The position numbers and the translations under genes were made by a program. The notes beneath the pieces were generated by a model. The model ran no database searches, was not told the origin of the DNA, and was given only the letters and a program-made list of their open reading frames with translations. A DNA stretch of 64,000 nt from Bacteroidales bacterium (lineage in GTDB: Bacteria > Bacteroidota > Bacteroidia > Bacteroidales > P3), in NCBI GenBank assembly GCA_017550405.1, contig JAFZPH010000062.1:1-64000 (forward strand). The letters are read 5' to 3'. Positions 8,083 to 17,647 of this stretch are shown in pieces (the first letter of the stretch is position 1; every line of letters starts with the position of its first letter).

Positions 8083-8110
8083 GTGATTAGTGATTAGTGA
8101 TTAGTGATTA
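8083..8110. repeat. 4 x 7-bp tandem repeat GTGATTA
   Basis: Four perfect GTGATTA copies lie 9 bp before the serA start codon, in the place where its ribosome-binding region would be. Variation in copy number would change the leader of serA. Confidence 0.8.
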
Positions 8111-8124
8111 GACAAATGAAGCGT

Positions 8125-8283
8125 CTACTCATTATCGCTAATCTGATTGTTTTTTATTATTTCTGCTTTAATGTGTTTACGGAACCCTGACAATAGTTTT
8201 TGCACGGATTCCAGTCTTCCGTCGATTCGACTCATGTCGTCTATGTATCCAAGAGTGTATGAAAAGTACAATGCTTTCCTGTC
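8125..8283 (-). pseudogene. possible short coding remnant
   Basis: Between serA and serC the minus strand holds a 52-codon stop-to-stop frame with protein-like composition, including SRIDGRLESVQKLLSGF and a Lys/Ile-rich tail. A stop lies directly before it in frame and no good start is visible except an internal ATG. It looks helical and may be the end of a decayed gene, for example a small helical-bundle protein, but I cannot identify it and it could be chance. Confidence 0.25.
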
Positions 8284-8329
8284 AGACCTTCAAGTCGCGG
8301 TGATACATAGGTGAATCCAAAAACGGAAG

Positions 8330-8372
8330 AGTGAATAGTGATTCCTTATGTAATGTCGAATCACTATTCACT
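8330..8372. terminator. hairpin downstream of serC
   Basis: The 15-bp arms AGTGAATAGTGATTC (8330-8344) and GAATCACTATTCACT (8358-8372) pair perfectly. The hairpin begins 14 bp past the serC stop and is built from the same GTGAATA/GTGATTA micro-repeat words seen near serA. There is no long T-run on the minus strand, so terminator function is inferred from position. Confidence 0.5.
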
Positions 8373-8385
8373 TTTCACTATTCAC

Positions 8386-9501
8386 TTACTTGTGAGCTTT
8401 CTCGAAGTCCTGCATGCACTGGACGAGAGCCTCGACGGCCTCGATGGGGCAAGCATTGTAGAGGCTGGCGCGGAAGCCGCCGACACTGCGGTGACCCTTG
8501 ATACCAACCATGCCGCGCTCCTTGGCGAAGGCCATGAAGTCGGCCTCGAGGTTCTCGCGACCCTCGGCCATCACCCAGCAGTGGTTCATGATGGAACGGT
8601 CTTCCTTCTCGACGGTACCACGGAACATGGTGTTGCGGTCGATTTCCTCATAGAGCATGGCGCTCTTCTTGACGTTGATCTTGTTCATGGCCTCGACACC
8701 GCCGATGGTGTTCTTAACCCACTTCAGGGTCTCGTGCATGACGAAGATGGCGCTGACAGGAGGAGTGTTGAACATGGAGATGTTCTTGGCTTCTTCGGCA
8801 GCGTGGGTGCGGAAGTCCACCATGGTGGGCAGGGGGTTCATGTAGGTGCGGTCGGTGATCTTGCCGAGGATGTCCTTGCGGACGATGTAGAAGGTGACAC
8901 CGGCAGGGCCAACGTTCTTCTGGGCACCGCCATAGATGAGACCATATTTCTTCACATCGACGGGACGGCTCATGATGTCGGAGCTCATGTCGGCGACAAG
9001 CATCACGTTGTTAATCTCACTGGCGTCGAAGTCTTTGCGGATCTCGGTACCGTAGATGGTGTTGTTGGTGGTGATGTGGAAGTAGTCGGCGTCGGCGGGG
9101 ACGGTCCAACCCTTGGGGATGTAGCTGTAGGTCTTGTCTTCGCTGGAGGCCACGATTACGGTCTCGCCGAAGTTCTTAGCCTCTTTGGCGGCTTTCTTGG
9201 CCCACACGCCGGTCTGCAGATAGGCAGCCTTTTTGTTGAGGAGGTTGGCGGGGACATCCATGAAACCGGTGCTGGCACCACCACCGAGGAACAGGATTTC
9301 GTATTCGGCGGGGATGTTCAACAGGTCGCGCCACAGCTGGCGGGTTTCTTCCATGGTGCGCTCCCAGCCAGGAGTACGGTGGGAAATCTCGAGCAGACCG
9401 ATACCGGTGTTGTCGAAGTCGCGGATGGCATTGATGGTGGACTCAATAGCCTCTTTTGGCAGGACGCAGGGGCCTGCATTGAAATTATAAGCTGTTTTCA
9501 T
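8386..9501 (-). CDS. serC: phosphoserine aminotransferase
   Basis: This 371-residue PLP enzyme converts 3-phosphohydroxypyruvate plus glutamate to phosphoserine, and also serves pyridoxal phosphate synthesis in many bacteria. The N-terminus [15 protein letters not shown], the [16 protein letters not shown] region, LFLGGGAST and the Schiff-base segment [16 protein letters not shown] (Lys near residue 190) are the class-IV-fold SerC signatures. The C-terminal [18 protein letters not shown] holds the substrate-phosphate-binding residues. Length fits the family (about 355-365). A TAACTTTG promoter box lies at 9564-9571, about 65 bp before the start. It is the first gene of a serC-serA unit. Confidence 0.97.
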   Translation of the reverse strand: MKTAYNFNAGPCVLPKEAIESTINAIRDFDNTGIGLLEISHRTPGWERTMEETRQLWRDLLNIPAEYEILFLGGGASTGFMDVPANLLNKKAAYLQTGVWAKKAAKEAKNFGETVIVASSEDKTYSYIPKGWTVPADADYFHITTNNTIYGTEIRKDFDASEINNVMLVADMSSDIMSRPVDVKKYGLIYGGAQKNVGPAGVTFYIVRKDILGKITDRTYMNPLPTMVDFRTHAAEEAKNISMFNTPPVSAIFVMHETLKWVKNTIGGVEAMNKINVKKSAMLYEEIDRNTMFRGTVEKEDRSIMNHCWVMAEGRENLEADFMAFAKERGMVGIKGHRSVGGFRASLYNACPIEAVEALVQCMQDFEKAHK

Positions 9502-9563
9502 TTGATTTGAATTTAAGTATGTTATATTTAAAATTGTGCTTTTTTCATTTTGTTTTCCTGCTG

Positions 9564-9571
9564 CAAAGTTA
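9564..9571 (-). promoter_or_regulatory. promoter box TAACTTTG for serC
   Basis: The minus-strand TAACTTTG fits the Bacteroidota TAnnTTTG element, about 63 bp upstream of the serC start codon. Confidence 0.6.
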
Positions 9572-10161
9572 CTCTTTTATTTTAATATATTGATACTTTT
9601 TTAGAAAAAAATTGTTTTTTAGCATCATTAGGGGGAAAACGTCGGCGGTTGGAACGGGCAGAAACGGCACTGCTGTTGGATGACGGGTGTGTGCCGACGG
9701 GTGAAACTAGCGGGTGGGGGTCCGATTTTTCCAACCGATGAAGGGACGCTGAAAAAATATACTTTTTAACGGCAATGTGTGAATAAAAAAACATGATTTT
9801 GAAGATTAGCGAGTTACTGAAAAGGGGGCTGAATGAGGGTGTATGATTATCAAGAATTTGTATGTAACAAACTATAAAACAACACAATAGATTAGTTATT
9901 CATCAATATTAGACTACTGGTCAGGCAGTTGGTCGGCTTATCAACAATTTCGGCCGAAAGGGGGAAAATTCCGCAAAAAAATCTTGAACTTCGGAAAAAA
10001 AATCGTATATTACGAGGGCTTGAAAAAGGGGGCTTGGGCGTAAAATGGTTATTTTTCAACTTTTTCAAAGGGGGATGACGGAGTTTGTGTGTCGGCAAGT
10101 GCCGTTTGCTTTATATTTTTTTTCTGAATTGTGCAAATTTATTTTTCACCTTGATGGGTGA

Positions 10162-10169
10162 TAAATTTG
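10162..10169 (+). promoter_or_regulatory. promoter box TAAATTTG upstream of dnaA
   Basis: TAAATTTG fits TAnnTTTG about 150 bp before the chosen dnaA start. It overlaps the right arm of a dyad (AAATTTAT..CACC / GGGTGATAAATTT), so a bound regulator there could affect dnaA. Confidence 0.4.
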
Positions 10170-10319
10170 TTGCATTTTTGCATTACAGACATCGGAGGGG
10201 GAATGATTCATAAGTGGAACAGAGCCAGTGCCGGGGAGGGAACTTTTCAACAGTCCGATGTTTGAAAAAACGCGAAAGCCGCCTTGTACGGCTGGAAAAA
10301 AAAGAGAATAACAAAGACA

Positions 10320-11801
10320 ATGAACAATTATACTGAAAACGACTCGAGGATTATGGAGAAAGACTGCCAGAAAGTATGGGACGAATGCCTGGGATTTATC
10401 AGAGACAATCTCACCGGGAACGAGACAGACAGGGTGTACAGTACATGGTTCGAACCTATTGTCCCCTTGAAGCTGGACGGGAGCACCCTTATTATTAAGG
10501 TGCCGAGTCCTTTCTTCTATGAATGGCTTGAGCAGAACTATGCCGACTTGCTAGAGCGGGCCATCCAGTTGACGTTGGGCGACGACGCACGCTTGTTGTA
10601 CAGCGTGGTGATGGACACCAGCATTGCCGAGCAACCCATTTCCACCCGCATACCTTCGACAGGGAGACAATCCACCATCAATCAACCCCGCGATGTGCCG
10701 ATGAACCTCAACCATGAAGACAGCAGGGAGTTTCCGAACCCCTTTGTCATCCCGGGTATCCAGAAGGTGCGTGTCAACTCGCAGCTCAGTTCGTCGTACA
10801 CCCTCCTCAACTATGTCGAGGGCGAGTGCAACAGGCTGGCGCGTGCAGCAGGCTATGCCGTGGCTGAAAAACCCGGCAAGACCGCCTTCAACCCCTTGAT
10901 GCTCCATGGCGGCGTGGGATTGGGCAAGACCCATCTCGCCAATGCCATCGGACTGAAGACCAAGGAGCTCCACCCTGAAATGACGGTGCTGTATGTCACC
11001 TCCGAACAATTCATGCAGCAATATATGGATGCCGGACGCAATGGCACCACTTCCGACTTTGTTCATTTCTACGAGATGATTGACGTGCTGATAGTGGACG
11101 ACATCCAGTTCTGGAGCAACAAGGCTGGTCGCACACAGGAGGCTTTCTTCCACATTTTCAACACCCTGCACCAGGCAGGCAAACAGATTATCATCACCAG
11201 CGACAAAGCCCCCAGCGAACTGCAGGGCCTTGAGACCCGCCTCACCTCGCGACTGAAATGGGGCTTGGCTGCCGAACTGCTGCCTCCCGATGTCGAGACC
11301 CGCATGAGTATCCTGCGTCAGAAACTGGCCAACGACGGAGTGGAGATGCCCGACGAAGTGATAGAATATATTGCTTACAACATCAATACCAACGTCCGCG
11401 AACTGGAAGGCGCCCTCATTTCGCTGATGGCCCAGTCGTCGCTGAACCACCGCGACATCACCATCGACCTTGCCCGCCAGATGGTTGACAAGTTCGTGAA
11501 GAGCACCAACCGCGAAGTGACCATCGACTACATCCAGAAAGTGGTGTGCGACTACTTCAACATACCCATCGAGAGCATCCAATCGCGCACCCGCAAACGC
11601 GAGATTGTCCAAGCACGCCAGTTGACGATGTACTACGCCAAAAAACTGACCAAGTCGTCACTTGCCATTATCGGCCTGCAATGCGGCAATAAGGACCACG
11701 CCACCGTCCTCCACGCTTGCAAGACCGTTGCCAATCTGGCCGAGACCGACAAGCAGTTCCGTTTCTGGATCGAGGAGTTGGACAAGAAGTTTAAGGAATA
11801 G
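10320..11801 (+). CDS. dnaA: chromosomal replication initiator protein DnaA
   Basis: I start the protein at MNNYTENDS (493 residues); an in-frame ATG 36 bp earlier and MEKDCQ at 10353 are alternatives. Domain I (about residues 12-90) includes TWFEPIVPL. After a variable linker, the AAA+ domain carries Walker A GGVGLGKTH, Walker B LIVDDIQF, sensor TSDKAP and the box-VII/arginine-finger region LETRLTSRLKWG. The C-terminal helix-turn-helix DNA-binding domain ends in the CGNKDHATVLHA signature. It binds DnaA boxes, melts the origin and loads helicase. The 818-bp AT-rich region upstream may contain the origin. Downstream on the same strand, after 11 bp, comes a flavin reductase-like gene. Confidence 0.98.
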   Translation: MNNYTENDSRIMEKDCQKVWDECLGFIRDNLTGNETDRVYSTWFEPIVPLKLDGSTLIIKVPSPFFYEWLEQNYADLLERAIQLTLGDDARLLYSVVMDTSIAEQPISTRIPSTGRQSTINQPRDVPMNLNHEDSREFPNPFVIPGIQKVRVNSQLSSSYTLLNYVEGECNRLARAAGYAVAEKPGKTAFNPLMLHGGVGLGKTHLANAIGLKTKELHPEMTVLYVTSEQFMQQYMDAGRNGTTSDFVHFYEMIDVLIVDDIQFWSNKAGRTQEAFFHIFNTLHQAGKQIIITSDKAPSELQGLETRLTSRLKWGLAAELLPPDVETRMSILRQKLANDGVEMPDEVIEYIAYNINTNVRELEGALISLMAQSSLNHRDITIDLARQMVDKFVKSTNREVTIDYIQKVVCDYFNIPIESIQSRTRKREIVQARQLTMYYAKKLTKSSLAIIGLQCGNKDHATVLHACKTVANLAETDKQFRFWIEELDKKFKE

Positions 11802-11812
11802 CCCCATCATCC

Positions 11813-12388
11813 ATGAAAGTCCCCTTCAAGCCCGGCACGCTTATCTACCCGCTTCCCGCCGTGATGGTGAGTTGCGGCGATGAACCCGAGAACTACAACA
11901 TCCTCACTATCGCGTGGACAGGCACGGTGTGCAGCGACCCACCCATGTGCTACATCTCTGTACGCCACGAGCGCCACTCGTACGATATTATCAAGCGTAC
12001 GGGTGAGTTCGTCATCAACCTCACCACCGTCGACCTTGCCCGCGCCACCGACTGGTGCGGGGTGCGAAGCGGAAGAGATTACAACAAATTCAAGGAGATG
12101 CACCTCACTCCGCAGCAAGGGCAGTTGGTCAAAGCCCCCCTTATCGCCGAAAGTCCGCTGAACATAGAATGCCGTGTTCGCGATATACGCCCCCTCGGGA
12201 GCCACGACATGTTTCTGGCCGACGTCGTTGCCATCGATGCCGAGGAACGGCTTATCGACAAGAGCACCGGCGCCTTCCAGCTCAACCACGCGCAACCCCT
12301 GGCCTACTCGCATGGAAAATACTACTCCCTGGGCGAGAAACTCGGCGGTTTCGGCTTCAGTGTTAAGAAACAATCCAACCGTAAATAA
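11813..12388 (+). CDS. flavin reductase-like FMN-binding protein
   Basis: This 191-residue protein belongs to the flavin reductase-like domain family (split-barrel FMN binding). The N-terminal PLPAVMVSC, then NILTIAWTGTVCSDPPM and YISVRHERHSYD, form the FMN phosphate- and ring-binding loops, and EFVINLTT follows in the dimer core. Related proteins reduce flavins or bind FMN in oxidoreductases of uncertain substrate. It begins 11 bp after dnaA and is followed 16 bp later by a 2-hydroxyacid dehydrogenase, so the three genes may share transcription, though functional linkage to dnaA is not implied. The exact physiological substrate is unknown. Confidence 0.88.
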   Translation: MKVPFKPGTLIYPLPAVMVSCGDEPENYNILTIAWTGTVCSDPPMCYISVRHERHSYDIIKRTGEFVINLTTVDLARATDWCGVRSGRDYNKFKEMHLTPQQGQLVKAPLIAESPLNIECRVRDIRPLGSHDMFLADVVAIDAEERLIDKSTGAFQLNHAQPLAYSHGKYYSLGEKLGGFGFSVKKQSNRK

Positions 12389-12404
12389 CAATCATCCTTC
12401 TATT

Positions 12405-13343
12405 ATGAGAATCGTATGTGTAGAGCCTCTGGGCATCAGCCAAGAGCACTTCGAAGAGCTGAAAAAGGAGATGTCCTCCAAAGGTCATGTCTTTGAATAT
12501 TATATGGACCGCAACGAGGATACCGAAATCCTTGCTTCGCGCATGGGCGAAGCCGATATTGCGGTAATCTCCAACATCCCCCTGCCAGCAGCCGTGCTCA
12601 GCCGCTGTCCCAGCCTTCAATATCTATCGGTGGCATTCACCGGCCTCGACCATATTGATATGGACTTCTGCCGCGAACACCACATCACCGTGCAGAACGC
12701 TGCCGGATACTCCACCACAGCCGTTAGCGAACTGGCCGTGGGTCTCATGCTCGACGTGCTGCGCCGCATCACCAGCCTCGATTCCGCCATCCGTCAGGAA
12801 CAGGGGCGTGGAGCCTTTCTGGGACGCGAACTGCGGGGCAAGACCGCTGGTGTGGTAGGCACGGGAGCTATCGGCACCGCCACCATCCGTCTGCTCCTTG
12901 CATTCGGCTGTAAAGTGATAGCCTACAACCGCAGCCGTCACGCTGAAGTGGAAGCCATGGGTGTGGAATACACCGACCTCGATGCTTTGATGCAACAGAG
13001 CGACATCGTCACACTACATGTGCCGCTGAATGCCGAGACCCACCATCTTATCAGCCGGGAGCGCATTGCGATGATGAAACCCACTGCCATCCTCGTCAAT
13101 ACTGCCCGCGGCAATGTGGTGGACATTCCCGCCTTGGCCGAAGCATTGAGCAACCACTGCATCGCCGGTGTCGGCATAGATGTATACGAGAAAGAGCCTC
13201 CCCTGCCCTCCGGGCATCCCCTGCTGGCGGCACCCAACTGTGTATGCTTGCCCCACATCGGATATGCCTCGCGCGAAGCATTCGACATCCGCGCCGACTT
13301 CGTCTTCGACCATGTGCGCCAGTATCTCGATACCATCCGCTAA
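12405..13343 (+). CDS. D-isomer-specific 2-hydroxyacid dehydrogenase
   Basis: The start MRIVCVEPLGIS (312 residues) is preferred over a longer upstream frame that only shadows the flavin reductase. The Rossmann fold motif is VVGTGAIGTATIRLLLAFG (about residues 150-168). The catalytic Arg lies in VNTARGN, the Glu follows in DVYEKEPPL and the catalytic His in LPHIGYAS. Unlike the serA gene at 7154-8074, this one keeps the His. The family oxidises or reduces D-2-hydroxyacids such as D-lactate, glycerate or hydroxypyruvate with NAD; the substrate cannot be told here. It ends 60 bp before the convergent T9SS gene, with a hairpin between. Confidence 0.9.
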   Translation: MRIVCVEPLGISQEHFEELKKEMSSKGHVFEYYMDRNEDTEILASRMGEADIAVISNIPLPAAVLSRCPSLQYLSVAFTGLDHIDMDFCREHHITVQNAAGYSTTAVSELAVGLMLDVLRRITSLDSAIRQEQGRGAFLGRELRGKTAGVVGTGAIGTATIRLLLAFGCKVIAYNRSRHAEVEAMGVEYTDLDALMQQSDIVTLHVPLNAETHHLISRERIAMMKPTAILVNTARGNVVDIPALAEALSNHCIAGVGIDVYEKEPPLPSGHPLLAAPNCVCLPHIGYASREAFDIRADFVFDHVRQYLDTIR

Positions 13344-13365
13344 GCACACCACCACATCACAATAC

Positions 13366-13399
13366 ATCGCCGCCTCCATCCGAGACGGCGATTTCCTTT
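13366..13399. terminator. hairpin with T-rich tail between convergent genes
   Basis: ATCGCCG (13366-13372) pairs with CGGCGAT (13386-13392), followed by TTCCTTTT on the plus strand. It lies just after the 2-hydroxyacid dehydrogenase gene. Confidence 0.55.
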
Positions 13400-13402
13400 T
13401 GA

Positions 13403-16400
13403 TTACCGCAGGAGTGTCACGGTGCCGGTGACGACACGGGGTTCGCCCTCGAGGGTGGTGTAGTGACAGATATAGGCGTAGGCCGACATGGGGCTCTGCA
13501 CGCCACGGTAGGTGCCGTCCCAGCCTTGGTTGATATCCTTGGTGTGGAAAATGCAGTCGCCCCAGCGGGTGTACACCTGCAAGTCGTAGTCGCGGATATT
13601 CACCCCATAGCCACGGAAAAGATTGTTGGTCGCCTCGCCCGGCGTGAAGACATTGGGGAACCAAATGGTCTGTACCCTCACCGGCACCGAGGCGTAGGCT
13701 GTATCGGCACAGTCGGGAGTAGTGGACACCAGCATCACCCTGACTATTGTAGTGTCAAAAGGATATCCTCGATACATGATAAGACTGTCCGAACAAGGGT
13801 ACTGTTGGCCGTTGATAAACCACATTCGCTCGTGAGGCTTGGGATATAAATCCTCAGCTGTAAGGTCAAGGTCGTATTCACCAAGCGTCGGGGGTGATAC
13901 GTCGAGAAGGGCTTCTACTGGCGACACAGAGGAAAGCGTCAAGGTGTCCTGCAACGGACAATGCAGGGTATCACAATAGTCAGCTGTCAGATAGTATTCC
14001 GTAGTATCGGTAGGTGAGAGTATCAGAGGCAATGCCATCTCGTCGCCGCGCACCCAGCCTGTGGGCAACGAAGTGTCGGCCGGAACAGACCTCCATAAGT
14101 AGCAAAGGCTGTCGGGCAACGAAAGCCGATATCCGCCCGGCTCGACGCAGAAATGCTCCGGCACAAGGTCAAGAACAGGCTGCTGCAGCACTCCCACATT
14201 CAGTATTACCAAGCTGTCGGCCCACTCGTCGACAGCATAGCGCAACGTGTCGCGACCAGCCTCGACGAATGGCACTCCGCACCACTCAATCGGCAACGAG
14301 GAGGAACACACCACGGTGTCCCTGTTCTCAATCGAATTCAGGTAAAGTGTGACTGTGCTGTCGCAGCCGTGCACACTGGCATACAGTCTCGTATAGACGC
14401 CGGGATGCCTATAGCGCACTCCATCCAGCTGATAGAATGTACCAGCAGAGAAAGTGTCGACAACCTGGGTAGTATATTCCGGATTCACCTGAAGGTAGAG
14501 AACCGTCTTCTGGCAATCAGCAATATGTGTATATTCCCCTGCTTCATCCAATGTCCTGCCGAAGAAATGATAGGTTCTACCCTCACAAATGCTACCGTGC
14601 ACCGTGTCGTGCAGCAACGCGACAGTGAAAGACTGGCTGGACGAGTCAACGCACGTGCCGTCGGCTAATATGGCATAGAGGGTCACGGTGTGCGTCCCCT
14701 CGTAGAAAGTATGCACAGGATTGACATACGAAGAGGTCGTCCCGTCGTCGAAACGCCAGAAGACCTCATCGCACGGTGTCGTGGTCAGCCGGGTATGGGC
14801 AGCATCCTCAGCAACGACACTCTGGTTGACGAAACGACGTACCGACCCGCAGGGATTGACCGCCTCCATTGCGAATGCCGAAACTGGATACCGCCCACCT
14901 GCGTAAGCACAGATGTCGAAACTGCACTCCCCGCCGGGAATCAGGGTGGCGAGACGACAGCAATACCACCCTGGAGCAGCCACACGGAGCGTATCGGCTG
15001 TAGAAAGAGTGACCGAGGGATTATCGGCATCATACCAGTTGTAGGAGAAGCCTTTGGGAGCCTGGAAAGTATTCTCCACCCCATTGCCGCAACTCAAGGC
15101 ATGGATGCGCTTCTTCGCCGTCTCGAGTGCAAAATAGCCATACCCGTGGAGATATATACCGGGGAAGCAATAACCGTCGAAGTGCGAAAGGGTGACATGG
15201 ATTGTCTGCCCTTGCAGTGGCGAAAGGTCTACCCCGACGGTATGCCAGCCACTTGTCCACTCTCTTGTGAAATCACCTCCCGACCACAAGAAAATGTCCT
15301 CAGGAATAAAATCGCCACGATAGCAGCCCTCCAAGGGATGCCCCAGCGAATCAGTAATATCCAACTCGAAACGGGGTTTCATATCGGGGGCGGTCCTGCA
15401 AATAACATGTTCAACAGCATAATGCAGCAGGATTAAATCGTAAAGATTGGTATCAACTGTCAATGTATACGTGACAGACTCCTGCTTTACGTCCCGGCCC
15501 GACATGAAGCTCCCCAACCTCACCGACGAGCAGAAACCATCGGGAATGGTGGGCGGAACACATTTCATACTATTGTTGTAGAAGCCATAATAGGTACACC
15601 TTTCCGGGGCGCTATGCACCGTGTGCCTCGAAAGAAACGACCGGCTGCTGTAATCCACCATGTTGGGTAACGAAAAAATGTCGGAAGGACTGTCATACGT
15701 TCCCGTACAGCATTTCACGCTGTCGGCATAGATGTTGGCAAAGAACAGCCTGTTGTTTGCCGGGAGGAGGCACGGGGTACGGAACACCAGCGAGGAGAAG
15801 GCTGTGTCGCCGTAAGGGCAGACAGCGGTAACCCGTGCTTCGTAATCCACATCAGGCAGCAAGTCCTGTAGCAGCAGCGTCGTGTCGGATGTGGTCACCT
15901 GTATGCCGCTTCCTGCGACAAAGCCTGCAAGACCATATTCGACATGGAACACTGTGTGGAACGGACAAGCCTCCCATATCAGCCGCGTGCGATTGGTGCT
16001 CAAGCTGACACCACGCACAGAAAGAATCGGATCAGGACACAACGTGTCGACAGGCACAAAACGATAGTAACGGAACTGCCCCGGCCACGACGACGAAGTG
16101 TCATAGGAATTTGCCCGAGGGGAAACCATGTGGTCGTTCTGATTGACAATGGCGAAATGAGCCGTGTCCAGCATCAACCCCACTGCTGCCGGCCCATCGT
16201 ATCCAAAATACTGCCGACCATAGATGTAGGTGATGGAATGATCCTCCTCGCGCATCTGAACCTGCCAAGTGTTGGAAAAGCAGAAGATATCGTTGCGCTG
16301 CTGTATAACCAACACCCTGTGTCCAATGGAATCGGGGTAGAAACACTTCATCCGATTGTTGGCACGCCTCGTATAAAAGGCATACGTGCCCCTGGCATCC

Positions 16401-17632
16401 GACGAATCGACCCAAAGCGTACTCTCGGAGGGGAAACGACTATAATGATGGTATGGATTGATGGAATTGAAAAGCAGCGACCCCGCATCACTAACAAATA
16501 CCCTGTAAGCAACCCTGTCGTAGACAAAAACCGGGAACGGCAAATCATAATAGGCACTGTTGTCCAGGTCGGTGGCTCCTGTCATATCGTACCACATATC
16601 CGAACTCATCCCCGAGGTAAAAACATAGCCGTGAACCTCGGTGGGCACAACAGTATCAAGATGGACTACCATCGCGATATAGCCGCTACAGCTGTCGTTT
16701 CGGTTGCCGTACACCCTCACCTCCACATCCTCCTCAGGAATGAGGTTATCAATCATCACCGTCGTGTCGTATACCTCCACCTGCGTCCCGGTTCCTTCTT
16801 CAAAACCTGGTGTGCCATGCTCCACCTTGAAAGAGGTGTAGAACGTACAAGGATGCCACAACATACTCACCGCTGAGCCGTCGAACCTTATTGAACCGAT
16901 GTACAGCCCTGCAGGAGTGGGACACAATGCCTCTGTCGGCACAAAATGGTAGTACCTGTATTGCCCCGGCCATGCCGCGATGCCACCGATGGCAGACGGC
17001 TGAGACGAGGCAGTGTGGCTGTGCTGATCCACAACCACAACATGACCCGAGTCGAGCATAACCCCTACTGATGCAGCAACAGAATCCAAGCCCCCGTCCA
17101 GACCATAGACTATGGTGAAGGAGTTGTCCTCCTCGTGCAGATGCACCTGCCATCCCAGCAGGCTACCGAACATCGAATCAGCCACCAATTGGAAGACCAT
17201 GATACGGTGACCGGCGGAATCGGGATTGAGACATTTGGAATAAGCAAAAGACCGGCTGCCAGTATAGAAATATTGATTACCCGGTTTCTTATAGCCGAAA
17301 ACACCCGAGGTCACTGGCTCCAAACTATTCACGCGGTCGGGAAAAAACTGGGTGGGTGCAGACTTGGTCACACATGTGAAGAGCAGCGACCCGTCGGGAT
17401 AAAACACCACTCCGTCGAAATCCCTATTCCATATCGAGAACGTGAATGGTAGCGATGTAAAGCCCGGTTCGTTAATCAGCCACGAAGTGGAGGCCGTCAT
17501 ATCAATCCACAACGAGGTGTCGACACCCGTGGTAAACGCGTAGTCGTGAACCACCGCAGGCTGCGCCTGCACCCGTAGGCAGCAAGCTGCCACAAAGGCC
17601 AGTAGGATTACTATTTTCCGACTTCTCCTCAT
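13403..17632 (-). CDS. giant secreted protein with T9SS type-B sorting domain
   Basis: This 1409-residue protein has a signal peptide (cleavage near VQAQ). Two tandem ~310-residue modules follow, each beginning with a YAFTTGVD/YVFTSGMS line and ending in a fibronectin-III-like segment (residues ~25-325 and ~330-650). Next comes a jelly-roll-like region with many Cys/Trp, a PKD-like segment containing EVFWRFDDGTT, and repeats with CDSTVTLYL. The last ~90 residues (WFPNVFTPGEATNN... RWGDCIF... GWDGTYRG) are the gliding-motility/CHU_C type-B sorting domain that directs T9SS export and surface attachment. An adhesin or surface-structural role is inferred. The next gene on the same strand (17648-21055) is a paralog with a nearly identical C-terminus, only 15 bp away. 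Confidence 0.9.
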   Translation of the reverse strand: MRRSRKIVILLAFVAACCLRVQAQPAVVHDYAFTTGVDTSLWIDMTASTSWLINEPGFTSLPFTFSIWNRDFDGVVFYPDGSLLFTCVTKSAPTQFFPDRVNSLEPVTSGVFGYKKPGNQYFYTGSRSFAYSKCLNPDSAGHRIMVFQLVADSMFGSLLGWQVHLHEEDNSFTIVYGLDGGLDSVAASVGVMLDSGHVVVVDQHSHTASSQPSAIGGIAAWPGQYRYYHFVPTEALCPTPAGLYIGSIRFDGSAVSMLWHPCTFYTSFKVEHGTPGFEEGTGTQVEVYDTTVMIDNLIPEEDVEVRVYGNRNDSCSGYIAMVVHLDTVVPTEVHGYVFTSGMSSDMWYDMTGATDLDNSAYYDLPFPVFVYDRVAYRVFVSDAGSLLFNSINPYHHYSRFPSESTLWVDSSDARGTYAFYTRRANNRMKCFYPDSIGHRVLVIQQRNDIFCFSNTWQVQMREEDHSITYIYGRQYFGYDGPAAVGLMLDTAHFAIVNQNDHMVSPRANSYDTSSSWPGQFRYYRFVPVDTLCPDPILSVRGVSLSTNRTRLIWEACPFHTVFHVEYGLAGFVAGSGIQVTTSDTTLLLQDLLPDVDYEARVTAVCPYGDTAFSSLVFRTPCLLPANNRLFFANIYADSVKCCTGTYDSPSDIFSLPNMVDYSSRSFLSRHTVHSAPERCTYYGFYNNSMKCVPPTIPDGFCSSVRLGSFMSGRDVKQESVTYTLTVDTNLYDLILLHYAVEHVICRTAPDMKPRFELDITDSLGHPLEGCYRGDFIPEDIFLWSGGDFTREWTSGWHTVGVDLSPLQGQTIHVTLSHFDGYCFPGIYLHGYGYFALETAKKRIHALSCGNGVENTFQAPKGFSYNWYDADNPSVTLSTADTLRVAAPGWYCCRLATLIPGGECSFDICAYAGGRYPVSAFAMEAVNPCGSVRRFVNQSVVAEDAAHTRLTTTPCDEVFWRFDDGTTSSYVNPVHTFYEGTHTVTLYAILADGTCVDSSSQSFTVALLHDTVHGSICEGRTYHFFGRTLDEAGEYTHIADCQKTVLYLQVNPEYTTQVVDTFSAGTFYQLDGVRYRHPGVYTRLYASVHGCDSTVTLYLNSIENRDTVVCSSSLPIEWCGVPFVEAGRDTLRYAVDEWADSLVILNVGVLQQPVLDLVPEHFCVEPGGYRLSLPDSLCYLWRSVPADTSLPTGWVRGDEMALPLILSPTDTTEYYLTADYCDTLHCPLQDTLTLSSVSPVEALLDVSPPTLGEYDLDLTAEDLYPKPHERMWFINGQQYPCSDSLIMYRGYPFDTTIVRVMLVSTTPDCADTAYASVPVRVQTIWFPNVFTPGEATNNLFRGYGVNIRDYDLQVYTRWGDCIFHTKDINQGWDGTYRGVQSPMSAYAYICHYTTLEGEPRVVTGTVTLLR

Positions 17633-17647
17633 GTCCTGTAATATACA

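Larger units (their letters stand above)
9502..10319. other. AT-rich dnaA-upstream region, candidate origin
   Basis: This 818-bp gap between divergent serC and dnaA has no convincing gene. It holds the serC promoter (9564-9571), a TTATTCACA DnaA-box match on the minus strand (9778-9786), a one-mismatch box TTATCAACA (9938-9946), four exact AAAGGGGG words (9821, 9957, 10025, 10067), a dyad at about 10137-10169 and a TAAATTTG promoter box. The location beside dnaA makes a replication-origin role possible, but DnaA boxes are sparse. GC skew over the genome would be the decisive test. Confidence 0.4.

Noticed and set aside
8338..9510. 390-codon plus-strand frame opposite serC
   Set aside because: It mirrors the codon bias of serC; its translation is a low-complexity Gly/Val/Asp/His-rich shadow.
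12174..12404. N-terminal extension of the 2-hydroxyacid dehydrogenase
   Set aside because: The extra codons overlap the flavin reductase gene in another frame and do not look like protein; MRIVCVEPLG is a normal start.
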